NCBI RefSeq assembly: GCF_008831045.1
Contig: NZ_WAJS01000007.1
Location: 30,149 to 94,148, forward strand
Origin: Adlercreutzia muris
GTDB lineage: Bacteria > Actinomycetota > Coriobacteriia > Coriobacteriales > Eggerthellaceae
Direction: 5' to 3'
Length of the DNA stretch: 64,000 nucleotides
The translations under genes were made by a program, and so were the position numbers. Shown one piece after another: positions 51,733 through 60,937 of the stretch. The notes beneath the pieces were generated by a model. The model was not told the origin of the DNA. It saw nothing but the letters and a program-made list of their open reading frames with translations, and made no database searches. Each line of letters opens with the position of its first letter. Position 1 is the stretch's first letter.

Positions 51733-53096
51733 GGCGCCATCAGGCCCGCAGCCTCGAGGGCGATGCGGTAGCCGTCGAGAGCCTCCGAGGCCCGACGGGC
51801 GTAGGCACCGTAGCGCTCCCGCTTGTTGCGCACCGGCGGGTCGAGGGGCCTCAGGATGCCGAAGTTCACGTGCATGGGCTGGTAGTCCGTCGTGGCCGGG
51901 TCCGTAGCGTAGGCCAGAAGCGCCCCCCATACCGTGTCGGGCGGCAGCGGCGGAAGGACGCGCCCGCGCAGATCGGCCGTCACAGCCAGGGCAACATGGA
52001 GCCCCGAGCGGATGGCCTCGCAGTACCCCTCGGTGCCGCCCAGCTGACCCGCCACGTAAATCGGCGCGCCCAGGGCCCGGGCCTCATCGGAGACGAGGCG
52101 CCCGTGGTCATCTAGCAGGCGCGGCGCATCGAGGAACGTGTTGCGGTGCATCACGCCGTAGCGGGCGAACTCGGCCTGCTCCAGACCGGGGATGAGGCGG
52201 AACACGCGGCGCTGCTCCGGAAAGGTGAGGTTGGTCTGAAAGCCCACCAGGTTGTAGCTTTGGCCGCAAGCGTCCTCGGCCCGCAGTTGGAGGGCAGCCC
52301 AGGGGCGGCGTCCCGTGCGCGGATCGGTGAGGCCGACCGGCTTGAGGGCCCCGAAGCGCGGCGCGTCGCGACCGGCCCGGGCGATCTCCTCAATGGGCTG
52401 GCAGGCCTGGAACAGCTCCCGACTCTCGAAGTCCTTGGCGATGACCCGCTCGGCGCAGAGCAGCTCGTCGACGAAGCGCTCGTACTCCTCCCGGGAGAAC
52501 GGAGCGTTCAGGTAGTCGCCGCCGGCGCTGGCATCCTCGTAGCGGCTCTGGCGGAACACGCGTTCCCGATCGATGGAGTCCGCCATCACCACCGGGGCCG
52601 CGGCGTCGTAGAAGGCCAGAGCGTCGCGGCCGGTCAGGGCCATGAGCGCCGAGGAGAGCCCGTCGGAGGTGAGCGGGCCGCTCGCCAGGACGACCGCGTC
52701 GGCCCCGCGGGCGAGCGCGGCGATATCCGTCGCCTCCCGACGCACCACCTCGATGAGGGGATGGGCCTCCACGCGCTCGGTCACCGCCCGGCTGAACAGC
52801 GTCCGATCCACGGCCAGGGCACCGCCGGCCGCCACAGCCGTAGCCCGGGCCTCCTCCATGAGCGGCGAGCCGAGGACCGCAAGCTCCTCCTTCAGCAGTC
52901 CCGCCGCGCTGTCGGGCTTGGTGCTCTTGAGGGAGTTCGAGCAGACGAGCTCGGCCAGCCCTCCCGTATGGTGCACGGGGGTCCGGCGTTCGGGACGCAT
53001 TTCCCACAGGCTCACCGCAATGCCGCGGTCCGCCAGATCGAGGGCCGCCTCGCTGCCCGCCAGACCGCCGCCTACTATGTTCACATGGTATGTCAT
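51729..53096 (-). CDS. trmFO: Methylenetetrahydrofolate-tRNA (uracil-54-C5) methyltransferase
   Basis: Folate/FAD-dependent enzyme making m5U54 (ribothymidine) in tRNA. The 455-aa protein begins with the FAD-binding NIVGGGLAGSEAAL and contains the family signatures CSNSLKSTKPDSAAGLLKEEL and GQLGGTEGYCEA. Coupled to xerC by a 4-bp overlap, as in many Gram-positive bacteria. Confidence 0.96.
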   Translation of the reverse strand: MTYHVNIVGGGLAGSEAALDLADRGIAVSLWEMRPERRTPVHHTGGLAELVCSNSLKSTKPDSAAGLLKEELAVLGSPLMEEARATAVAAGGALAVDRTLFSRAVTERVEAHPLIEVVRREATDIAALARGADAVVLASGPLTSDGLSSALMALTGRDALAFYDAAAPVVMADSIDRERVFRQSRYEDASAGGDYLNAPFSREEYERFVDELLCAERVIAKDFESRELFQACQPIEEIARAGRDAPRFGALKPVGLTDPRTGRRPWAALQLRAEDACGQSYNLVGFQTNLTFPEQRRVFRLIPGLEQAEFARYGVMHRNTFLDAPRLLDDHGRLVSDEARALGAPIYVAGQLGGTEGYCEAIRSGLHVALAVTADLRGRVLPPLPPDTVWGALLAYATDPATTDYQPMHVNFGILRPLDPPVRNKRERYGAYARRASEALDGYRIALEAAGLMAP

Positions 53097-53177
53097 GGCT
53101 CAACAGGATACCAAATAACGGCACGGTCACCCCCGTCAATCCGGCGGCGCTCCCCCAGGACGTCACGATCGCGCGGC

Positions 53178-54137
53178 TCATGGCCGGCCTCCTTCCAGTG
53201 CGGGCAGCCGCGGCCCGTAGCGGCCGTCCGGGTACTGGGCGACGAGGCCATCCCGCTGGGCCGTGGCAAGCCAGACCATGAGCCACGGCAGCTCCCCGCC
53301 CGCCGGGCCGTGGGCCCGAGCCAGTTCGCGCAGCTCCTCCATGCCGAGGGGCTCGGCGGCCAGGGCGGCGAGCAGGGCCTCCTCAGCTGCCCGTCCCGCG
53401 AGCGGCGCATCGGCTCCTTCCCCCTTCCCTCCCTCCGCTTCAGGCTCCCTCAGGCACCCGTAGGTGAGAAACAGGGCATCGGCGAAGCTGTCGTCGTCGA
53501 TGATGGGCAGGGCGCCCTGGTAGAGCAAGCGGTTGGCGCCGCGGGAATTCTCGGAGGTGATGGCCCCCGGCACCACCCACACCTCCCGTCCGGCCGCCAG
53601 GGCCTCGTCGGCCGTGGAGAAGGTGCCCGAGGGCAGGCCGGCCTCCACAATGAGCGTGGCCCGCGCGAGGCCCGCAATGAGCCGGTTGCGCTCGCGGAAA
53701 GTATAGGGCTGGGGAGGGAAGTCCCAGGGGCGCTCGGACACCACGGCCCCGCCACCATCGACGATGCGCTGGAACAGCCCGGCGTTCTCGGCAGGATAGA
53801 GCTGGTCGCAGCCGCCGCCGAGAAAGGCCACGGTGGGACAACCGGCAGCCAGGGCCGCCTCGTGGGCAACCGCATCGCAACCCCGGGCGCCCCCGGACAC
53901 GATGGGGATGCCCCGGACGGCAGCGGCCGAGGCGAAGCGCCGGGCCGCCGTGCGGCCGTAGGGCGTCGCCCGACGCGCCCCCACCACGGCGAGCCCCGGT
54001 CGCAGGGCCGAAGGATCGCCCACCCCGTAGAGACGCTCCGGGGGCCGCGGGGAAGCCTTGAGCAAGGGCGGGAACGCTCTGTCGTCTCCAGCGAGCTCGA
54101 AGCGCTCGCCGGAGAGCCTCATGGATAGCACGGGCAT
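53178..54137 (-). CDS. dprA: DNA-processing protein DprA
   Basis: Loads RecA on incoming single-stranded DNA during transformation. The 319-aa protein has the Rossmann-like DprA core: LAVVGARRATPYGRTAARRFA, IVSGGARGCDAVAHEAAL, FLGGGCDQLYPAEN and SGTFSTADEALAAGREVWVVPG, and a C-terminal winged-helix-like domain. It starts 2 bp after the comM stop with GGAGG in front. In many genomes topA lies next; here trmFO follows directly. Confidence 0.94.
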   Translation of the reverse strand: MPVLSMRLSGERFELAGDDRAFPPLLKASPRPPERLYGVGDPSALRPGLAVVGARRATPYGRTAARRFASAAAVRGIPIVSGGARGCDAVAHEAALAAGCPTVAFLGGGCDQLYPAENAGLFQRIVDGGGAVVSERPWDFPPQPYTFRERNRLIAGLARATLIVEAGLPSGTFSTADEALAAGREVWVVPGAITSENSRGANRLLYQGALPIIDDDSFADALFLTYGCLREPEAEGGKGEGADAPLAGRAAEEALLAALAAEPLGMEELRELARAHGPAGGELPWLMVWLATAQRDGLVAQYPDGRYGPRLPALEGGRP

Positions 54138-54138
54138 G

Positions 54139-55644
54139 TCAGCAACCTCCTATTCCGTCGCGGACGCGGTAGCTCACCGCCTCGGCCAGGTGCTCGCACC
54201 CCACCGTCTCCGCCTCGTCCATATCTGCGATGGTGCGCGCCACCGACAGGGTGCGCACGATGGCCCGGCCGCTCATGGAGTGCAGCTCCGCCATGGACAC
54301 GAGAAACGACCGCGCCCCCTCGTCCAGGGCGCACCCCTCGACGCTGAACGGCGCCCGACGGCTCGCCGTCCCGGCCGCGCGTCGTGCCGCGAAGGCGCGG
54401 CCCCGGAGCACCCCCTCCCGCAGGGTGGCCGAATCGAGGCCGCCCTGGGGCGAGAGCACGACGCTCGGCGGCGTGCGCCGCACATCGAGGTGAATGTCGA
54501 TGCGATCCATGAGCGGGCCGCCGATGCGGTTCTGGTAGGCCCGTATCTGGGGCACAGTGCAGGTGCACTCGTGGCGGTCGTCGCCGAAGTAGCCGCAGGG
54601 ACACGGGTTCGCCGCGCCCACCAGCATGAAACGGGCCGGGAAGACCACGTTGCCGTCGGCCCGGGTGATGGTGACCGCCCCGCTCTCCAGCGGCTGGCGG
54701 ATGCCCTGGAGCACCGATGACCGGAACTCCGGCAGCTCATCGAGGAAGAGGACGCCATGATGGGCCAGGGAGATCTCCCCCGGGCGGATGGGGCTGCCCC
54801 CGCCCACGAGCCCCGCGAGGGAGGCGCTGTGGTGCGGGCTGCGGAAAGGGCGCTCGCCGGCGATGACGGAGGCGATGGGCTCGCCGGCCACCGAGTGCAC
54901 CACCGCCGCCTCGAGGGCCTCATCGGGATCGAGGGGAGGCAGGATGGAGGGCATCCGAGAGGCGAGCATGGTCTTGCCGGCCCCGGGCGGCCCCATCATG
55001 AGCAGGCCGTGACCACCGGCCGCTGCGATCTGAAAGGCGCGCTTCGCCCCCTCGTGGCCCGACACCTCGCGATAGTCCGGCGCACCCGACGGCCCCGAAG
55101 CACCCCGGCCCCGGCCGTGGAGGCTCAGACATCGGGCCGCGCCGCCCTCCCCCGCCGCCGCATCGAGGCGGTCGATGGCAAGGATGCGCACGCCCTCCAG
55201 GGGCACCGGGTCGCTGTCCCGGGCACAGACGAAATCGAGCTCGCAGGAACGGGCGCAGATGCCACAGGCCAGGGTTCCGGCCACAGGCCGCACGGTGCCG
55301 TCCAGCGACAGCTCCCCCACGTAGAGAGTATCCCGGGCCCAAGCCGGATCGATCTGCCCGGTGGCCACGAGGATGCCCAGGGCGATGGGCAGATCGAAGC
55401 CCGAGCCCGTCTTGCGCAGATGACTCGGCGCCAGGTTCACGACGATCTTCTCCCCCGGCATTTTGAAGCCGGCGGCGCGGATGGCCGCCCGCACCCGCTC
55501 CCGGGCCTCTTGGATGGCCGCATCCGGCATGCCGACGATGGCCATGCCCGGCAGACCCCCGGAAACCACCACCTCCACGGTGACGGGCACCACATCCACC
55601 CCGCGCACGGTGGCGCTCATGACTGCGCATTGTCCAAAGGCCAT
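54139..55644 (-). CDS. comM: ComM/YifB-family Mg-chelatase-like AAA+ ATPase
   Basis: A 501-aa hexameric AAA+ helicase; in Vibrio ComM drives branch migration during natural transformation. The N-terminal ChlI-like domain (GLPGMAIVGMPDAAIQEARERVRAAI), Walker A MMGPPGAGKTMLASRMP (near residue 215), Walker B GVLFLDELPEF, and the zinc-like cysteines CPCGYFGDDRHECTC are visible. Sits 3 bp after yraN. Together with dprA it hints at transformation capacity, though no uptake genes are in the window. Confidence 0.94.
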   Translation of the reverse strand: MAFGQCAVMSATVRGVDVVPVTVEVVVSGGLPGMAIVGMPDAAIQEARERVRAAIRAAGFKMPGEKIVVNLAPSHLRKTGSGFDLPIALGILVATGQIDPAWARDTLYVGELSLDGTVRPVAGTLACGICARSCELDFVCARDSDPVPLEGVRILAIDRLDAAAGEGGAARCLSLHGRGRGASGPSGAPDYREVSGHEGAKRAFQIAAAGGHGLLMMGPPGAGKTMLASRMPSILPPLDPDEALEAAVVHSVAGEPIASVIAGERPFRSPHHSASLAGLVGGGSPIRPGEISLAHHGVLFLDELPEFRSSVLQGIRQPLESGAVTITRADGNVVFPARFMLVGAANPCPCGYFGDDRHECTCTVPQIRAYQNRIGGPLMDRIDIHLDVRRTPPSVVLSPQGGLDSATLREGVLRGRAFAARRAAGTASRRAPFSVEGCALDEGARSFLVSMAELHSMSGRAIVRTLSVARTIADMDEAETVGCEHLAEAVSYRVRDGIGGC

Positions 55645-55647
55645 GGC

Positions 55648-56256
55648 TCAGCCCGCCGAGTAGGCGCCGACATGATGGCTCACGAAGGCGCGGTCCTCGG
55701 GCAGCACGGTAATGGCCACCACGTCGAAACGCACCACAGCCTCATCGAAGAAGTGGTCGGTCACGTAGGCGAGGGCGATCTTCTCGTAACGCTCGCGCTT
55801 GGCCCGGCCCACGGCCTCGGAGGGCAGCCCGTGGGAATCGTCGCGGCGCGTCTTCACCTCGACGAAAACGAGAGTCGTCCCGTCAGCGGCGATGATGTCC
55901 GCCTCGCCGGCGAAGCAGGTCCAGTTGCGCTCGAGGATATGGTAGCCCCGGGCCTCGAGAAATCGGACGGCTGCATCCTCTCCGCGAGCCCCGAGGGCCC
56001 GGTTGCGCCGCCCGCGCGGCTCCCGGACCGTGGCAGGCGCCGATCCGCCCACAGCCGTCTTCCCCTTGGACGACCGCCGCGCGGCAGTTCCGACAACCCC
56101 TGGCGATGCCTTTCGCGAGGAGGACTTGCGCTTTCGCGGCTTGTTATCGCCCTCGGTCGGGGCCGCATGTTTTCCTATGGGGGCGTCTTTGGCCTGTCGG
56201 CGCTTTTTCGCGGGCGCCGCAGCGCGGCCGACGGCCGCTTCCTCTATCGTGACCAT
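55648..56256 (-). CDS. yraN: YraN/UPF0102 predicted nuclease with basic N-terminal extension
   Basis: The last 120 of 202 residues form the UPF0102 domain: ALGARGEDAAVRFLEARGYHILERNW, then GEADIIA and VFVEVKTRR, which matches an Endonuclease-VII/PD-(D/E)XK arrangement (E, D, E-x-K). Function is unproven in the family. The first 80 residues are Lys/Arg/Ser-rich and disordered, unusual for a family normally about 120 aa long. AAAGGAG precedes the ATG. First gene of the run with comM and dprA. Confidence 0.88.
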   Translation of the reverse strand: MVTIEEAAVGRAAAPAKKRRQAKDAPIGKHAAPTEGDNKPRKRKSSSRKASPGVVGTAARRSSKGKTAVGGSAPATVREPRGRRNRALGARGEDAAVRFLEARGYHILERNWTCFAGEADIIAADGTTLVFVEVKTRRDDSHGLPSEAVGRAKRERYEKIALAYVTDHFFDEAVVRFDVVAITVLPEDRAFVSHHVGAYSAG

Positions 56257-56477
56257 GAGGCGTGCTCCTTTCTCGGTAGGAGCACCCTACTCTCCCAAAG
56301 TCGCACTTATGTCGCGGGAAAACCGCCGATAACCCCCGCCGCGCACCGCCCCGGCACCGTCGCCGAACCGCCCGCAGGGCGCTGCCGCGCCGCCCCCGCG
56401 CCGCCAGCGAAACGCCACGGCGCCGCCTTGTTAGCGGTCGCAAGCCGTCGCTGTGTCGCCCCTCGCCCCTCGGGTCG

Positions 56478-57266
56478 CTAGAAAAGGCTCTCTTGGGTGA
56501 AGGAGGTACAGAAGCTGCGGCGATGGATGGGGGTGAGCCCCCGCTCCCGAATGGCAGCCAAATGCCCCTCGGATCCATAGCCCTTGTTCCCCGCGAAGCC
56601 ATAGCCCGGGTACTCGGCGTCGTAGGCCTCCATGAGGCCGTCGCGGGCCACCTTGGCCACGATGGAGGCCGCGGCGATGGAGGCGCACTTCCCGTCGCCC
56701 TTCACCACGCTCACCTCCCGCTCGTCCAGACGAAGCGGGTTGCCATCCAGGAGCACCACGTCCACGGCCACGCCGGCCGCCTCCACAGCGGCGATGGCGG
56801 CCCCAAACGCCCGTCGCAGGGAGGCGGTCATGCCGTCGCGGTCGATATCGGCCGGCTCCACGTACTGCACCGTCCACGCCCGGGCCCGCTCGCGCACGGC
56901 GTCGGCGATGGCCTCGCGGTCCTCCGGCCGCACCTGCTTGGAGTCGTTGAGCCCGGCGATGACCTCCTCCCCGAGGACGACGCCGCCCACGGCCAAGGGG
57001 CCAGCCAGGGGACCGCGCCCCACCTCGTCGAGGCCGAGAATCACCCGGCCGCCCCGCTCGGCGGCCAGCTGTCGCTCGAAGGCGTACATACTCGCCAGCC
57101 GCTCCGCCTCGGCGGCCTCGGCCTCGAGACGGCGGCGCGCCACCTCCACGGCCTGGCGCACCCCCTTGCGGGTATCGGCCACCAGCGAGCGCTCCAGCAC
57201 GGCGAAGGCGGCCGCGTCGGCGTGCTGGAGCTTGGCGCGTATCTCGGGGACGGTCAGGTCGATCAC
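56478..57266 (-). CDS. rnhB: Ribonuclease HII
   Basis: Removes ribonucleotides and RNA primers from DNA. The 262-aa protein has VILGLDEVGRGPLAGPLAVGG (catalytic Asp-Glu), LNDSKQ, LLDGN and GDGKCASIAAASIVAKVARD. About 70 helical residues precede the core domain, as in several Gram-positive RNases HII. GTG start with AGGAG ahead. The 220-bp gap to yraN contains nothing I can identify. Confidence 0.95.
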   Translation of the reverse strand: MIDLTVPEIRAKLQHADAAAFAVLERSLVADTRKGVRQAVEVARRRLEAEAAEAERLASMYAFERQLAAERGGRVILGLDEVGRGPLAGPLAVGGVVLGEEVIAGLNDSKQVRPEDREAIADAVRERARAWTVQYVEPADIDRDGMTASLRRAFGAAIAAVEAAGVAVDVVLLDGNPLRLDEREVSVVKGDGKCASIAAASIVAKVARDGLMEAYDAEYPGYGFAGNKGYGSEGHLAAIRERGLTPIHRRSFCTSFTQESLF

Positions 57267-57323
57267 CAGGCTCTCCTCTCATCGTCGGCAGGGCTGGAGC
57301 CTGCGATAGCCACAGGTCAACCC

Positions 57324-57352
57324 AAGAAAAAGGGCCCCCGAAGGAGCCCTTG
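57324..57352 (-). terminator. Intrinsic terminator of rplS
   Basis: Minus-strand stem AAGGGCTCC/GGGGCCCTT with loop TTCG followed by TTTCTTGG, 22 bp after the rplS stop. Confidence 0.88.
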
Positions 57353-57373
57353 GCAGTACACGGAAGTTGCGTC

Positions 57374-57721
57374 CTAGCGGAACGACTTCTCCTTGATCTT
57401 GGCGGCCTTGCCCACCTTGTTGCGCAGGTAGTACAGCTTGGCGCGACGCACGTCGCCGTGACGGGTCACCTCGATCTTCTCGATCTTCGGGGAATGCACC
57501 GGGAAGGTACGCTCGACGCCGATGGAGAAGCTGATCTTGCGCACGGTGAAGGTCTCGCGGACCGAAGCGCCCTGGCGGCGGATGACGTCGCCCTGGAACA
57601 CCTGGATGCGCTCGCGGTTGCCTTCCTTGATGCGGTAGTGGACCTTGACGTTATCGCCCACGTTGAACTCGGGGAGGTCCTGCTTGATCTGCTGCTGCTC
57701 GATAGCGCGAATGATATCCAT
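57374..57721 (-). CDS. rplS: 50S ribosomal protein L19
   Basis: Bridges the 30S/50S interface. The 115-aa sequence [22 protein letters not shown] through [22 protein letters not shown] is L19 end to end. The second of two ATGs (6 bases apart) is chosen because AGGAA is too close to the first. lepB, often next, is missing; rnhB follows. Confidence 0.97.
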   Translation of the reverse strand: MDIIRAIEQQQIKQDLPEFNVGDNVKVHYRIKEGNRERIQVFQGDVIRRQGASVRETFTVRKISFSIGVERTFPVHSPKIEKIEVTRHGDVRRAKLYYLRNKVGKAAKIKEKSFR

Positions 57722-57891
57722 TGCCATTTCCTACTCTATACTTCCAGTGGTCTTGCGATTTCATCTAGTTATGGACGCGATTTGACAGTATATCGCCACT
57801 ACCGCGCCCGCGCAAGGAAAATTTCCCCGCCATTCCGCGAAAATCCACGGGAACGGTTGGGGAACGCCGGTTAGGCGCAGCGGAGCCAGCC

Positions 57892-58836
57892 CTAGGCGCG
57901 GCCGGGCGCCTCTTCCTCCACGATGACGAACTCGTCTTCGCCTTCTGTCTCCTGGGCCACGAGCATCTGCTCGAACATGGACGCCGTCTGGGAGAAGTCG
58001 CTCGGCAGCACCACCGTGGACTGGCGGCCGTTGCGGGCGAACTCGCTCATCATGTCGGTCCACTGGGTGAAGATGAACAGCTGGTTGGCCTCGGCCGCCG
58101 ACACGCCGGAGCTCTTGATGACCGCGAGCGACTCGGAGATGCCGTCGGCGATGGCCTTGCGCTGGGCGGCGATGCCGCGGCCGGCCTGCTCCATGGCCTC
58201 GGCGCGGGCCCGGGCCTCGGTGACCACCTTGATGCGCTCGGCCTCGGCGAGGGACTGGGCCGCCTCCTTCTCCCGCTGGGCGGAGTTGATGCGGTTCATG
58301 GACTGCTCCACGTCGGCCGGCAGGTCGATGGCCGTGATGAGCGTGCTCACCACGTCGTAGCCGTAGGCCACCATGAGGCCCGATACCGTCTGGTTCACAT
58401 CCGAGGCGATGGCGTCCTTCTTGTCGAATACCTCGTCCAGCGTGTACTGGGGCACGCTGGAGCGCAGCGCGTCGATGAGGTAGGAGCGCATCTGGGCCGT
58501 GGGATTGGCCAGCATGTAGTAGCTGCGCCACACGCCCGAGGGCTGCCCCTGGGCGGCCGGCTGGGCGCTCACACGGTACTGGGCGGCAATGGCCATGGTG
58601 ACGGTCACGTTGTCGCGGGTCTTCGCGTCGATAGTGAACTGCTCCTGGCGCGTGCGCATGTCAACCTTGGCGGCGACGGTCTCGAAGAACGGGATCTTGA
58701 TGTTCAGGCCCGCGCCCACGGTGCGGTTGAACTTGCCGAGCCGCTCGATGATGTAGACGTTCTGCTGCGGCACGATGAAGAAGATCTGCGGTGCGAGCAG
58801 CACGAGCAGCACGATGAGGATGCCGAGGAGGATCAT
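57892..58836 (-). CDS. SPFH/band-7 stomatin-like membrane protein
   Basis: A 314-aa protein with an N-terminal hydrophobic anchor (LLGILIVLLVLLAPQIFFIV), an SPFH domain beginning VPQQNVYIIERLGKFNRTVGAGLNIKIPF, and a helical C-terminal part rich in Ala/Glu (SAQREKEAAQSLAEAERIKVVTEARARAEAM). Stomatin-like proteins oligomerise in membrane microdomains and often assist proteases. The usual NfeD partner is not adjacent. AAAGGGA precedes the ATG. Confidence 0.9.
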   Translation of the reverse strand: MILLGILIVLLVLLAPQIFFIVPQQNVYIIERLGKFNRTVGAGLNIKIPFFETVAAKVDMRTRQEQFTIDAKTRDNVTVTMAIAAQYRVSAQPAAQGQPSGVWRSYYMLANPTAQMRSYLIDALRSSVPQYTLDEVFDKKDAIASDVNQTVSGLMVAYGYDVVSTLITAIDLPADVEQSMNRINSAQREKEAAQSLAEAERIKVVTEARARAEAMEQAGRGIAAQRKAIADGISESLAVIKSSGVSAAEANQLFIFTQWTDMMSEFARNGRQSTVVLPSDFSQTASMFEQMLVAQETEGEDEFVIVEEEAPGRA

Positions 58837-59046
58837 GGGGTTCCCTTTCTCTCAGTTGCACGGTGAGAATATTGGTGGCAGTATAGCACTCTCGCACTCG
58901 TCGCCGGTCGGAGGTGCAGGACATCCTGATTCGCTCAGACAGTCCTCGCTTGCAACATGCTACGTATGTTGCAGCTGCGAAACTTGCTCGAACAGAGCAT
59001 CCCGCGCCCCCTCTACGCGTTGACACCGTTGAAAGAAGGAGCTCCC

Positions 59047-60348
59047 ATGACCGACGCTGCCCGCACCGCGCTGATCCTCATCGACATGCAGAGGGGCTTC
59101 ATCGACCCCGCCTCGCCCCTGTGCATCGCCGGCGCCGCCGCCACGATCCCCGCCTGCGAGCGCGCCCTTGCCGCGGCGCGGGACCACGGGCTGGCCGTCT
59201 ACCATGTGCGCCGCGAATACGCCGCCGACGGCAGCGATGTGGAAGCGGTGCGCCACGGAACATGGGCGCAAGGCGGCCGACCGTTGTCAACCGCGTGGCC
59301 CGAGAGCCTCGTCTGTCCGCCCGAGCTGGCGCCGCGCGAGGGCGAGCCTGTTATCGTAAAGCCGAGCTGGTCGGCCTTCTTCGGCACCGATCTGCACGAG
59401 CGGCTGCAGGCACGCGGCATCGGCACCATCGTGCTCGCGGGCACCACGACGCCGAATTGCGTGCGCTCGACGGCCTACGACGGGATGGCGCTCGGCTACA
59501 ACGTGGCCGTGCTCGCCGACGCCACCTCGTCGCGCACCCCGGAAGTGCAGCGGGCGAACCTGGCGGATATGGCACACGTCGGGGTGCAGATTCTGACCGC
59601 CGACGAACTGGCAGCCACGGGAACGGCGAGCCTTAAGGACGTCGAAGGTGCCGCCGCTGATGCCTCTCCTGCCCGGCAAACGACGACCGCAAACGGCACC
59701 ACATCCGAAGACGCGGCCGGGTCCGACGAGGTTCTTCCCTCCTTCCCCGCTACCTCTACCCCCCAACTCGCCTCCATCGAGACCGTGTCCACAGGCTGGA
59801 TCAACAAGTACCACCTGCACTACACGATGCCCGACGGGCGCCCCTACGCCTACGAGGGCGTCTCGCGCAAGGGGCCCGAAGCCTACCGCGCGGCGCTCGA
59901 CGCGCTCGGTGCCGGCGAGCCTCCCACACCCGATGCCGTGTGCATCGTGCCGATCCTGCCCGACGGATCGGTGCTTCTGGAACGCGAGTTCCGCTACCCG
60001 CTGAACAGCTGGTGCATCTCGCTTCCCGCCGGGCTCGTGGATGCCGGCGAATCGCTGGAGGAGGCCGTGGCCCGCGAGTTGTACGAGGAGACGGGCTACC
60101 GCCTGCGCGACGACGTGGACGCGCCGGTGCGCCCGCTGCCCCAACCGGGATTCTCGTCCACCGGCCTCGCCGAGGAGAACGTGCACGTCGTGTTCGCCCA
60201 AGTGGAGCCGGGCGGCGCAGCGGCTCCCGAGGCCGCCGAGCTCATCGAGCCCTTCGTGCTCCCCCGCCGCCAGATCCGCACCTTCCTGGACGCCAACACC
60301 ATCCCCATCGGCACCCGCTGCCAGCTCATCCTGGAGATACTGGCCTGA
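59047..60348 (+). CDS. Fusion of isochorismatase-like cysteine hydrolase and Nudix hydrolase
   Basis: A 433-aa two-domain enzyme. Residues about 6-185 are an isochorismatase-like hydrolase with the triad Asp (ALILIDMQRGF), Lys (VIVKPSWSAF) and Cys (AGTTTPNCV). The metal-binding DxHxxH of nicotinamidase is not seen. A Ser/Thr/Ala linker follows. Residues about 240-433 are a Nudix domain with a perfect box G-x5-E-x7-REL-x-EE-x-GY and EFRYPLNSWCISLPAGLVD, closest in look to ADP-ribose/NDP-sugar pyrophosphatases. Substrates are unknown; sequential action on two halves of one metabolite is a plausible inference. GAAGGAG precedes the ATG. Stands alone. Confidence 0.88.
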   Translation: MTDAARTALILIDMQRGFIDPASPLCIAGAAATIPACERALAAARDHGLAVYHVRREYAADGSDVEAVRHGTWAQGGRPLSTAWPESLVCPPELAPREGEPVIVKPSWSAFFGTDLHERLQARGIGTIVLAGTTTPNCVRSTAYDGMALGYNVAVLADATSSRTPEVQRANLADMAHVGVQILTADELAATGTASLKDVEGAAADASPARQTTTANGTTSEDAAGSDEVLPSFPATSTPQLASIETVSTGWINKYHLHYTMPDGRPYAYEGVSRKGPEAYRAALDALGAGEPPTPDAVCIVPILPDGSVLLEREFRYPLNSWCISLPAGLVDAGESLEEAVARELYEETGYRLRDDVDAPVRPLPQPGFSSTGLAEENVHVVFAQVEPGGAAAPEAAELIEPFVLPRRQIRTFLDANTIPIGTRCQLILEILA

Positions 60349-60376
60349 ATGTCAAAGGGGACGGTTCTCCTGACAT
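60349..60376. repeat. REP-like repeat copy 1
   Basis: Inverted ends ATGTCA/TGACAT enclose the core GGGGACGGTTCTC. It starts at the stop of the Nudix fusion gene. A second GC-rich palindrome (GGGCGGCC/GGCCGCCC) follows at 60412-60436. Confidence 0.7.
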
Positions 60377-60437
60377 CTAGGCCGCCCACGACTACAGCAG
60401 CAACTCTCTGTAGGGGCGGCCTTCAGGCCGCCCGCAA

Positions 60438-60769
60438 TCACAGTAACGGCGTGGAAAAGTAGCGCTCGCCGGTATCGGGGCCAGCGCGACCACCGTCTTG
60501 CCCGGGCCGAGCTTCGCCGCCAGACGCAGGACCGCGACCACGTTGGTACCCGAGGAGATGCCGCAGAACAGGCCCTCCTCCCGCGCAAGGCGCCGGGCGC
60601 AGTCCAGGGCCTCCTCGATCATCTTGAGCGCCGTGCGCATCTTCACCGACCCGCCCACGTTCACACCTTCGAACTTCACGAGCACCTGGGCATCCTCGGG
60701 CCCCGCCATGCGCTGCAGGCGCACGAGCGGCGTCCCTCCCACCGCCTGAAGCACGTTATCGCAAATCAT
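60438..60769 (-). pseudogene. cysK: cysK/cysM remnant (internal deletion and frameshift)
   Basis: Cysteine synthase fragments. The first 50 residues (VGGTPLVRLQRM, GGSVKMRTALKMIEEA with the PLP lysine) are joined directly to the C-terminal segment ARRLAREEGLFCGISSGTNV, so about 190 central residues are missing. After LGPGKTVVALAP the expected DTGERYFSTPLL is present in another frame, indicating a one-base deletion near 60475. The product cannot be an active synthase. Confidence 0.85.
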
Positions 60770-60878
60770 CGCTTCCCCTCACCTTCGGGGTCATCATATC
60801 TCGAAGCGCATTCTAGCAAACAAAAATCGCCGCCTCAGACGGAACGGCGACTTCAGTTCAAAATGACGAGATGCGGAT

Positions 60879-60903
60879 GTTGAGAGAACCGTCCCTTTGA
60901 CAT
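60879..60903. repeat. REP-like repeat copy 2 (inverted relative to copy 1)
   Basis: Core GAGAACCGTCCC with flanking TTGACA, the reverse complement of the copy near 60350. Confidence 0.7.
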
Positions 60904-60937
60904 ATGTCTATCGTAGGCAAAAAACATCAAGAAAGCC

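Noticed and set aside
59047..59650. Nicotinamidase (PncA) call for the first domain of the fusion
   Set aside because: The DxHxxH metal-binding motif of PncA is not present, so only the broader isochorismatase-like family is claimed.
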